From: Caldilineaceae bacterium
GTDB taxonomy: Bacteria > Chloroflexota > Anaerolineae > Caldilineales > Caldilineaceae
NCBI GenBank assembly: GCA_020634755.1
Contig: JACKBC010000003.1
Span: 62,001 to 126,000 of the forward strand
Length of the DNA: 64,000 nt
Direction: 5' to 3'
A program made the position numbers and the translations under genes. Positions within the stretch are counted from its first letter, which is position 1; the number at the start of each line of letters is the position of its first letter. A model generated the notes under the pieces. It ran no database searches and was not told the origin of the DNA. It was given only the letters and a program-made list of their open reading frames with translations. Positions 21,547-29,600 of this stretch are shown one piece after another.

Positions 21547-24219
21547 CTATTGGATGATGATGGAATCAATTGGGAGGCGCGCGGCGCCAAAGGGCCACCA
21601 CGGCCGGTTGGCGTCAATATGTAAGCCATCAGATGCACGTTCTAGATGCAGTGTAAGCGTGTACCTACCGGCGGGTAGCTCGGCGTTCAGCTGCAGCTGT
21701 TTAAGATCGCGCACGGGCTGGTTGGCGGGCCACATGGCGCTGGGATAAATCGCACCGCCTGCCGGTTCGCGCCACGTTTGGCGGCTGTTGCCGTTGCTGT
21801 CCAGCAATTCGATTACAACTTGGTAATTGTCGGTATACGCGCTGGCGCGCGGCTGCCAATAGAGGGTGAGCTGAAACGCATCGCCGGCGGCGGCGTTGTT
21901 GTGGTCGACTCTACTTTGGAGCAGCTCAATGTAGTCAAATATGGCCAACGGCGGGCCAAAATTGGGTGCTACGTCAGCCGATGAAAGCGGCAGCGTGGCC
22001 AGACGCAGCCGCTGGCCCAAAACAGAGCGCTCATTATCGGGAACCGATAACGGCGCGCCGTCGTCTTGTCGATAGACAATGAGCTCCAGCGTATATGGCG
22101 CTGGGCGCGCTGCCACTGGAACCGGCACGCTCAACGGCTGGCGCACGACTTGGTCGAGCGGCCATGTGGATGTACTTTGGCGGGGCGTTTCATCCCGTTG
22201 CGCCAGAAGCTGGCCATCGGCGTCATACAGGCGCAGGCTCATGCTCAGGTCGACGCCCAGCGTGCGAGCCGCGGCCAGCGGCGTCCAGTAAAGCGTGGCA
22301 TAAGCTGTGTGGCCCGCCTGCAAACTGGCGGGCGTATCTTGGGCCACCAACCGTAGCGCATTGCCAAAATTGATCTGTTCCGTGGGCGAAATGGGCTTAG
22401 AACCTAGCCGTAAATTCAGTTGTGGATCCTGTGCCGTCGCTGGCCGAACGCTTTGGCACAGAGCATTTACGGACAGACACTGAATGCTTTTGGATTCATA
22501 AAGCTGGACGCGCAGGAAATCACGTCCAGGATAGGGCGTATCGCTCTGCAACTCGCCATTTTGCGCCAGCAGCGTGCGGATGTAGCCAGTTGGATCATTG
22601 ACCGTATCGTACAGCCGATAGTGCCAAATGCGCGCATATTGGGCGCTCACGTTGGTCATGGCTCTTTCCGCATCGGCTGATGAGATGGGGTAAAAATCGC
22701 TCTCTGGATTGCCCCAACCCAGGTTTTCCCCGCCATCCACGCTACCGGTGCGAATGACAGCCGGCGTCTGCTGATCGCCATTTTCAGCTGCGGGTGGCAT
22801 TGTGGCAAAAGCCGACAGACGCTGTGGTGAATCCAATGGCGGCGGCAGGCTGGCCCACGGTTCCGCCCATTGGGTGGCGGCTGTGGGCGCATGGTCCGGC
22901 GGAGCGGGCCAATAAGTTTCCAAAACCGTGTATACCCAGCCGGCGTTGACCAGAATAGCATCTCCAGGGCGCCACTGTTCCGCCAGCTGCTGGACGGCGC
23001 TGCGATGGTCGTCGGCGCGGTAAGCGGGGTCAAACCAGAAATGCTGCAAGCTGACCAACGCCGCCCCCATATGTAAAAGGAATGCCAGCCCGGTCAGCAT
23101 CCGCTGAAACCGACGTAGAGCCAACATGGCCGCGGCTAGCGGCAGCAGGAAAATGGGTGCATAAGTAAAAAGATAGCGCACGTGGTAGAGCGGCGTGACC
23201 GCGGCTGTCAACAAATAGATGAGCACCACGGGTACAAAGAGATATGCACAAATAACAATGCCGCGGCCAGATGTGGCTGGGGAGAGACGCAGATAGCCAT
23301 AAAACAAATAGAAGATAATGGCAATGGCGACGAGCCAAAGCCAGGCGAATGGCCAATTGCTGGGTTCGGGAAAGCTTTGGCCCAGCAAGAGCGCCAGCGC
23401 GCCTTCGGCCACGGAGTTGACAAAATCGCTTGCTGTCGCCCAAGGCATGCGCCACGGCGGCACGGGCGGGTCGATTGCCTGCCGGTAAAAGATGGGCAGC
23501 CACGGCAACCAGAGAAGCAGCACGCCCAACTGCGCCAACAGCCAGCCGCGCAGCTGGCGCCAAAGTGAGGATGCCGTCCGCATCTGCGGCCACGCCAGCC
23601 ACAGGACAATTAGATTCAGCGCCAGCAGGGTAAAAAGAAAATAATATAATGTATAGAGGCCCGCGGCGGCTGCGCCTATATACATTATCAGCGCAGCGTT
23701 GCGCATGCGCGGCAGGGCCGATGGCGGGCGGATTTTCCGATTGGCCATTGGCTCAGCGTCCGAACCGATCTGCCAATATACGATTACCGCCCACAGACAG
23801 AACAGCCCCAGCGCCGCGCCCAGTGTGTACATGCGCACTTCCTGGCTGTACCAAATGTGAAACGGGTTGACCGCCCCTAGCCACACGGTCAGCAGCGCGG
23901 CTTGCCTGTTGAGCAGCCGCCGACCCAGCGCATAGATCAGCGCCAAAATCAGCACGCCAAACCAAAGGCTGGGCCAAGCATATAGAAATTCCAGCCCGTG
24001 CGTTAGCGACGGTTGGGCCAACATTTGCCAAAAGTGCAGCAAAATATAGTAGCCGGGCGGATGGATGTCACCGGCTGTGTGGGCAATCAGTCCGCTCAGT
24101 GACTTGCGCGCCAATACCACGCTCACGGTCTCGTCGTACCAGAGCGATTCCGCGCCCAGCTGATACAGCCGCAGCCCAAAGCCGGTTAAAATGGCGCCCA
24201 ACAAGCCAATGCGTCTCAT
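21547..24219 (-). CDS. GT39-type (GT-C) membrane glycosyltransferase with an in-frame repeat insertion
   Basis: This protein of 890 residues has about 12 hydrophobic segments in residues 1-380 and a large soluble C-terminal part. The first outside loop has the GT-C acidic pair in SLWYDETVSV (Asp29-Glu30). It is followed by GDIHPPGYYILLHFW and YSQEVRMY, typical of PMT/ArnT-like enzymes that use polyprenyl-phosphate sugars. The soluble part contains two beta-rich stretches with LYWxP and LRLYD motifs. Residues of about 580-607 are encoded by an F6 repeat element (22397-22480, 84 bp) that keeps the frame. It lies on the strand opposite the DUF348 gene and the big GT-C cluster and is probably part of the same surface-glycan function. 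Confidence 0.87.
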   Translation of the reverse strand: MRRIGLLGAILTGFGLRLYQLGAESLWYDETVSVVLARKSLSGLIAHTAGDIHPPGYYILLHFWQMLAQPSLTHGLEFLYAWPSLWFGVLILALIYALGRRLLNRQAALLTVWLGAVNPFHIWYSQEVRMYTLGAALGLFCLWAVIVYWQIGSDAEPMANRKIRPPSALPRMRNAALIMYIGAAAAGLYTLYYFLFTLLALNLIVLWLAWPQMRTASSLWRQLRGWLLAQLGVLLLWLPWLPIFYRQAIDPPVPPWRMPWATASDFVNSVAEGALALLLGQSFPEPSNWPFAWLWLVAIAIIFYLFYGYLRLSPATSGRGIVICAYLFVPVVLIYLLTAAVTPLYHVRYLFTYAPIFLLPLAAAMLALRRFQRMLTGLAFLLHMGAALVSLQHFWFDPAYRADDHRSAVQQLAEQWRPGDAILVNAGWVYTVLETYWPAPPDHAPTAATQWAEPWASLPPPLDSPQRLSAFATMPPAAENGDQQTPAVIRTGSVDGGENLGWGNPESDFYPISSADAERAMTNVSAQYARIWHYRLYDTVNDPTGYIRTLLAQNGELQSDTPYPGRDFLRVQLYESKSIQCLSVNALCQSVRPATAQDPQLNLRLGSKPISPTEQINFGNALRLVAQDTPASLQAGHTAYATLYWTPLAAARTLGVDLSMSLRLYDADGQLLAQRDETPRQSTSTWPLDQVVRQPLSVPVPVAARPAPYTLELIVYRQDDGAPLSVPDNERSVLGQRLRLATLPLSSADVAPNFGPPLAIFDYIELLQSRVDHNNAAAGDAFQLTLYWQPRASAYTDNYQVVIELLDSNGNSRQTWREPAGGAIYPSAMWPANQPVRDLKQLQLNAELPAGRYTLTLHLERASDGLHIDANRPWWPFGAARLPIDSIIIQ
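22397..22480 (-). repeat. F6 element inserted in frame inside the GT39 gene
   Basis: CCGTAAAT (22408-22415) and ATTTACGG (22465-22472) are exact inverted repeats near the ends of an 84-bp segment (28 codons). The segment aligns with the intergenic element at 20743-20827. On the coding strand it is read as a peptide containing CLSVNALCQ. Confidence 0.78.
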
Positions 24220-24385
24220 GAAAATTTCAAGAATTGTCCGTTACATTACTTTGGTAAACAACGTCTCTATTCTCAGCACGCCGCAACGATATTGGTGATT
24301 CAGGCCTCGTTCTCGAATGGTGAATCCGGCCCTGTCTTTTCTCGCTTTGACAGGATACGGAAAACGCCGGTCTTTACTCAACTAC

Positions 24386-24464
24386 AGTTTATGCAAGCCT
24401 CGCGTAAAAACCGCTTGGTAGCCTTGTGATTCTGTCCTGGCGCCTCACGGGTGCTGCGTAAGTT
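24386..24464 (-). repeat. F1 terminal-inverted-repeat element
   Basis: GTTTATGCAAGCCTCGCG at the left and GTGCTGCGTAAGTTG at the right are the family ends in inverse orientation, with a few changes at the left. Confidence 0.62.
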
Positions 24465-24565
24465 GCGGGGGTAAATTTAAGCTTGCTGGATGCTATCACA
24501 CTTAAAGCGGCTTTGTCTACATGGCGTGTGGTGTGCCGCGGGCGCGTACGAATAGGGCTGTGTCT

Positions 24566-24594
24566 TTGTCAAAGTAACAACTTTTGAATACAAT
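24566..24594 (+). promoter_or_regulatory. Candidate sigma-70 promoter for the DUF348/3D gene
   Basis: TTGTCA (24566-24571), a 17-bp spacer and TACAAT (24589-24594) each match the consensus at five of six positions. Transcription would start near 24601, at the left end of the next F1 element, placing that repeat in the leader RNA. Confidence 0.45.
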
Positions 24595-24601
24595 GGTCTG
24601 T

Positions 24602-24681
24602 GGCTTACGCAAGTCGAGAGTAAAGAAAGGCTGCTTGGCCACTCTTTTGGTGAGGATGATTCACCGATGTTGCGTAAGTCT
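24602..24681 (-). repeat. F1 terminal-inverted-repeat element
   Basis: GCTTACGCAAGTCGAGAG at the left and GTTGCGTAAGTC at the right are inverted family ends about 80 bp apart. Confidence 0.62.
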
Positions 24682-24721
24682 TTAAGCTCGATGATGACCT
24701 AGTGCCGCGAACATTTAATTT

Positions 24722-24800
24722 TTGGAAATTACAACTCGAGAAAAAGTCATACGGGATTTCTAAAAGTTAAGCGGTCAGACAACTAGGTTTTTGATGCGCT
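24722..24800 (+). repeat. Diverged F1-type element sharing a 70-bp core with 7416-7486
   Basis: ACAACTCGAG, AAGTCATACGGGAT and GCGGTCAGACAACTAGG occur here in the same order as on the reverse strand of 7416-7486, about 90% alike by eye over 70 bp. The right end (TTTTTGATGCGCTGACG) has lost the usual TTGCGTAAG word. Confidence 0.6.
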
Positions 24801-24858
24801 GACGATTTGGTTTTGGGTTTCAGACCGGATATGGTGTTGTAGACATTGCAGCTTGCTT

Positions 24859-26376
24859 ATGGCTTCAACAACGCTGGGAAATTTGAAAAAAGGGCCCGCT
24901 TGGGCGGCCATCCCCACGGAGCTGCAGCAGGCAGCCGGCTTGGTGATTCTATTGATCGTCATGTGGGGACTTTGGCGCGCCACCTTGCGCACAGTCTATG
25001 TGACCGTTGATGGGGTGAGCGAGTCAGTGTATACGCATCGGCGTACCGTGGGCGCGCTGTTATTGGATCTGGGGCTGACCCTGCGCCAGAATGACCGCGT
25101 CTCGGTGGCCATAGATGGCCCAGTGGCCCACAACATGACCATTGACGTGGCGCGGACGCCCACCTATCGTCTGCTGGTCGACGGGCGCGATTTTACCGTG
25201 ACCAGCTGGGGGCGCACGGCGCAGGACATATTTACCGATGCCGGCGTGGCGGTGGATCCATATGATCAGGCTGCGTTCAATGGCGAGCCCTATGCTTTGC
25301 AGCAGGCTCTGCCGGCGCCCAAAGTGACCATGCCCAAGCGCACCTATGCGTATGGATATGGCTGGGGCGTTATGCACACGGAACAAATGCAGCTGCATCT
25401 CTACCGCGCCATGACTATTCAAGTCAATGATGGGGGGCTGCCCTTTACCATCCGCACCACTGCCCAAACTGTGGGCGAGGCTTTGCGGCAGGCCAAAATT
25501 ACGCTCTATTTGGGCGATATTGTGCGTCCCTCGCTGGGGAATGCGGTCAATGCCGGGCTGCGCATTTCCATTGCGCGCAGTACGCCGGTTAGCCTGCGCG
25601 CCGATGGGCAATATGTGAAGACGCGCACGCAAGCCGCCACCGTGGCCGATGCGCTCACCGCCATGGACATTGGTCTTTCTGGGCTGGATCAAGTTGTCCC
25701 GCCGCCGGAAACCGAGCTGACCGACGATATGGAGATCGCCATTACGCGCGTGCGCGAAGATATTGAGGTGGAAGAAGACATTGTGCCATACGAGACTGTC
25801 TTTGTGCCGGATCGGGCGTTGGCCATCGACGCCCAGCAGATGGTGAACCCCGGCGCCGAAGGCATTACGCGGCGCCGTTCGCGCGTCCGTTATGAAGATG
25901 GCCAAGAAACCGCACGCACGCTGGAAGACACTTGGGTGGCCCAAGAACCGGCCCAGCGCATTATTGCCTATGGACAGAAGATCGAGCCGCAGACCGCCGT
26001 GGTGGATGGGCAACAGATTACCTACTGGCGCAAAGTGCGCATGTTGGCCACCAGCTACAGCGCTGGTACCGCCGGCGTTTCGCCGGATGCCGCCAATTAT
26101 GGCCGCACATATACGGGGGAAACCATGCGGCACGGCATTGTGGCGGTAGATCCGCAGGTGATTCCGCTGCGCACCCAAGTATTTGTGCCTGACTATGGGT
26201 TGGGCGACGCGCTGGATATGGGCTCCGCCATTCGCGCCCGCCGCATTGATTTGGGCTTTGACGATACAAATTTGCAGTTGTGGAACCGCTGGGTAGATGT
26301 ATATCTGCTTTGGCCGCCGCCGCCCGAATATCAAATCACGTGGGTGCTGCCCAACTGGCCGCTGCCGCCGCGCTAG
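24859..26376 (+). CDS. Membrane-anchored DUF348/G5/3D-domain cell-wall protein (YabE/Rpf-like)
   Basis: This protein of 505 residues has one N-terminal membrane segment (about 23-40: AAGLVILLIVMWGLWR). It is followed by several ubiquitin-like DUF348 modules (each with a T-V-x-x-(A/L)-L motif) up to about residue 280. A G5-like domain (about 290-375: VEEDIVPYETVFVPD) and a C-terminal 3D domain (about 395-485) come next. The 3D domain keeps the key sequence GIVAVDPQVIPLRT and DMGSAIRARRIDLGF, with the acidic residues of the double-psi barrel shared with lytic transglycosylases. This layout is that of Bacillus YabE and resuscitation-promoting proteins, so a role in peptidoglycan remodelling is inferred. 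The ATG at 24859 is preferred to an in-frame TTG at 24853. The C-terminal Pro-rich tail is short. Confidence 0.9.
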   Translation: MASTTLGNLKKGPAWAAIPTELQQAAGLVILLIVMWGLWRATLRTVYVTVDGVSESVYTHRRTVGALLLDLGLTLRQNDRVSVAIDGPVAHNMTIDVARTPTYRLLVDGRDFTVTSWGRTAQDIFTDAGVAVDPYDQAAFNGEPYALQQALPAPKVTMPKRTYAYGYGWGVMHTEQMQLHLYRAMTIQVNDGGLPFTIRTTAQTVGEALRQAKITLYLGDIVRPSLGNAVNAGLRISIARSTPVSLRADGQYVKTRTQAATVADALTAMDIGLSGLDQVVPPPETELTDDMEIAITRVREDIEVEEDIVPYETVFVPDRALAIDAQQMVNPGAEGITRRRSRVRYEDGQETARTLEDTWVAQEPAQRIIAYGQKIEPQTAVVDGQQITYWRKVRMLATSYSAGTAGVSPDAANYGRTYTGETMRHGIVAVDPQVIPLRTQVFVPDYGLGDALDMGSAIRARRIDLGFDDTNLQLWNRWVDVYLLWPPPPEYQITWVLPNWPLPPR

Positions 26377-26560
26377 TTAGCTGGTCAGCTATGAGCTGGT
26401 CAGCCGGTCAGCTAGCAATTCTGCACCCTTGGAAAACGTTCGGCTCTGCATAAGCAGGCTGACCAGCTGACCAGCTGAAATGCCGACAAGCTGAAGTGCC
26501 GACCAGCTGAAATGCTGACCAGCTGAAGTGCTGACCCGCTGACCAGCTGACCAGCAGCCC
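26377..26560. repeat. Octamer-based repeat array (CTGACCAG and variants)
   Basis: Starting at the stop codon of the DUF348/3D gene, the word GCTGGTCAGC recurs on the left. About a dozen consecutive 8-nt units (CTGACCAG, CTGAAATG, CTGAAGTG and near variants) run from about 26456 to 26556. Left and right halves are inverse complements, so the array can fold into a long imperfect hairpin. It resembles the short tandemly repeated sequences of cyanobacteria in style. The rest of the gap to 26684 is AT-rich with no gene. Confidence 0.75.
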
Positions 26561-26684
26561 TGTTATTTTCTTGTAATGAATTTATCAGGCGCCGTTTAGG
26601 TAGCATGGATATCATGTTGTTTATTTTTCATATCGTTAGTTTCTCATACAGTCTATTTATCAATCATCAACTTTAGTTTATAGA

Positions 26685-29600
26685 ATGCTGCTTTCTAGTA
26701 CAATTTGGCGTCACAAATCGCTTGTAAATATCCCCCTTCTGCTGATCATTGTAGCGGGGCTAATGCTCCGTACCTGGAACATAAACTTTGATGACGGCAT
26801 GGGCAGCCACCCAGACGAGCGCTGGACCACCTGCTACATTGCCCCTCGCATGGCGCTGCCTCAAAGCTGGGAAGAGTTTCGCGACCCGCAGCGCAGCCCG
26901 CTGAATCCCCTCTGGAAGCCCGACTCTCAAGAACCCGAATACTATTCATACGGCCATTTCCCCATGTATCTGGGTGTGTTGACCGGCGTAGTCATGGAAA
27001 AGCTGGCCCCCTTTGCCGAACGAATCGGCGCGCCGACGCGCTACGTGGAGATGATGCAACAGGCCACTGATGCCTGCCGCGGGATTGCCATTCCCGGGCG
27101 GCTGGTGATTGCCTTACTTGATACGCTGACGATTTTGCTGATCTTTCTGCTGGGGCGGCGCATTATGGGCGCTAGCGGCGGCTTGATCGCGGCCGCATTC
27201 TATGCCTTTGCGGCCCAGGCCATTCAGTTGAGCCACTTCTTTGCCATGGACCCGGCCAGCACCACTTTTACGGTATTGACCGTGCTGGGCGGCGTCATGA
27301 TGGTGCAGGAGCGTTCGTGGCGCGCCGCCGTCGTAATGGGCATTGGCGCGGGGCTGGCCGTTTCGTCCAAATTTAGTGCACTGCCCATTTTGGCCGTGCC
27401 CGTGGTGGCCGGTATCCTCGTGGTGATGATAGAAGCGGCGCGCGCGCGCGATGGGGGCCCGCCGGCCCAGGGGCGCGATCAGCTGGTGGCGATTCTGGGC
27501 GTGCTGGTGGCATTTGTCATCGCCGTTGTCGCCTTTGCCGCAACCAGCCCGTACGCCATTCTGGACCGCCAAACGTTTCTGGAAGCTACGCTGGTGCGCC
27601 AGGGAGCCATGGTGCGCGGGATTGCCGATTTGCCCTTTACGCGTCAATATCGCAATACGACGCCCTATCTCTATTTTATTGAGCAACAGGTGGAATGGGG
27701 GCTCTGGTGGCCGCTGGGGGTGCTGGCCGTAGTTGGTTCGCTGTGGATGGCGGGGGATCTGCTGCGCGCCCTGTGGCGGCTGCTGCGCGGCGATTGGATT
27801 AGCGAACAGGCCGCCGCCAACATTGTGCTGTGGAGCTGGGTGGTGCCCTATTTTGGCATTACTGGCGCCTTTATGGCCAAATTCAACCGCTATATGAGTC
27901 CCATGTTGCCCTTTGTGCTGCTCTTTGCCGCCATGCTGATCGCCAAGCTGTGGCGGTGGGGCGCCAATCGGGCGCACGCGGTTGCGGTGGACGATACCAC
28001 CACCGAATTCGACATTCCCCTGCCGGCCGCTGCCCCAACGCTGTCCGCCGCCAATGCATCGAGTATCACTGCGCCGGATATGAGAACGCGGGCCGAGCTG
28101 CAAGACCGCATTGACGAAGAGACGCCCATTATTCCCCATCAATCGGTGCACGTGCCTGAACACACATTTGCATACAAGCCAAATGATGCTCTGTCCCCAC
28201 CGGTTCGTGTGGCCGCGCCGCTGCCTGCGCCCCTGCGCTGGGGGCTGCGGCTGCTGGCCGTGCTCTTAACGCTGGTGGGCATTGGTGGCGGCCTATTCTG
28301 GTCGGCGGCCTACGTGAACGGCGTCTACAATCACGATCACCCGTGGCTGACCGCCAGCCGCTGGCTGGCCGAAAACGTGCCATCCGGGTCGGTGATTCTG
28401 TGCGAACAGTGGGATGACTGTCTGCCGCCCGGCGCGCTCAACGACCCGGAGGTCATTGCTGCCCGCGCCAATTTCAGCATGATTGATTGGGGTCCGTACG
28501 AAGAGGATTCCGAGGCCAAGTACGAAACGCTCAAAGAGCGGCTGCGTACGGCGGACTTTGTGGTCTATGCCTCCAAGCGCATTTACGATAGCGTGGATGA
28601 GCTGCCGGCGCGCTATCCCATGACCAATCTCTATTACAAAGGCATGTGGAGCGGCGCGTTAGGCTTTGAGCTGGCGCTAGACGTGACCACGCCGCCCCAG
28701 CTGTGGGGCTTTGTGTTTGAAGACCGCGGCGCCGATGAAAGTTGGAGCCTCTACGATCATCCGCAGGTGACCATCTTTCGCAAGACGCGCAACCTGACCG
28801 ACGCCGAATTTGAGGCCTATTTTGACCATTCCTGGGCCAGCGCGGTGGCGTGGGATCGTGGGCAGCCATCGGCCATTGCGCCGCTGCTCAATGCGCTGGG
28901 GCTGGGTGGTGAGCCGGGAAGCGAACAGCATGGGCTGATTAACCGCCTGATCCAGGTGTTGATGGGCGAAACCGACAGCGCGCCAGAATCGGTGGCCGAC
29001 CGCAAAAGCTTGATGCTTAATGCGCCGCTGGACCAGTTGCCCATTGTGGACAATTACCGTTGGAATACGGCGGCCAGCACCAATGTGCCGCTGGGCGTTT
29101 TCTGGTGGTGGCTGGTGGTGGCGCTGCTGGGTTGGTTGGCATGGCCGCTCTGTTTTGCCCTGTTGCGCCCGCTGCGCGACCGCGGTTATTTGGTGAGCCG
29201 CACAGTGGGCTGGCTGTTGAGCGGTTGGTTGCTCTGGCAGCTGGCCAGCGTGGGATGGGCCGTCAATTCGGTGGCCAATTCATGGCTGGCGGTGGCTTTG
29301 CTGGGCTTGATTGGGCTAGGCGCGGCCATCCTCCAGGGACGGCAGATGCTCTCATTTTTGCGCCGCAACTGGGGGCTGCTGCTGGCCAGCGAGGCGCTCT
29401 TTGCCGTTGCTTACCTTTTCTTCGTTTACATCCGCCTGCGCAATCCAGATCTGTGGCAGCCTTGGCAGGGGGGCGAAAAGTTTATGGAGTTCGCCTTTGT
29501 CAACGGCGTGCTGCGCAGCCCCAACTTCCCGCCGGTGGACCCCCACTTTGCTGGCGGCTACATTAATTACTACTACTTTGGCCTCTATCTCGTGGCCTTT

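Larger units (their letters stand above)
24220..24858. other. Gene-free divergent region with three F1-type repeats
   Basis: Between the divergent GT39 gene and the DUF348/3D gene there is no gene. It holds F1-type elements at 24386-24464, 24602-24681 and 24722-24800 and a candidate promoter at 24566-24594 reading toward the DUF348/3D gene. Confidence 0.65.

Noticed and set aside
26456..26560. Possible CRISPR array
   Set aside because: The repeats are 8-nt units placed head to tail with no unique spacers, and no cas genes are near.
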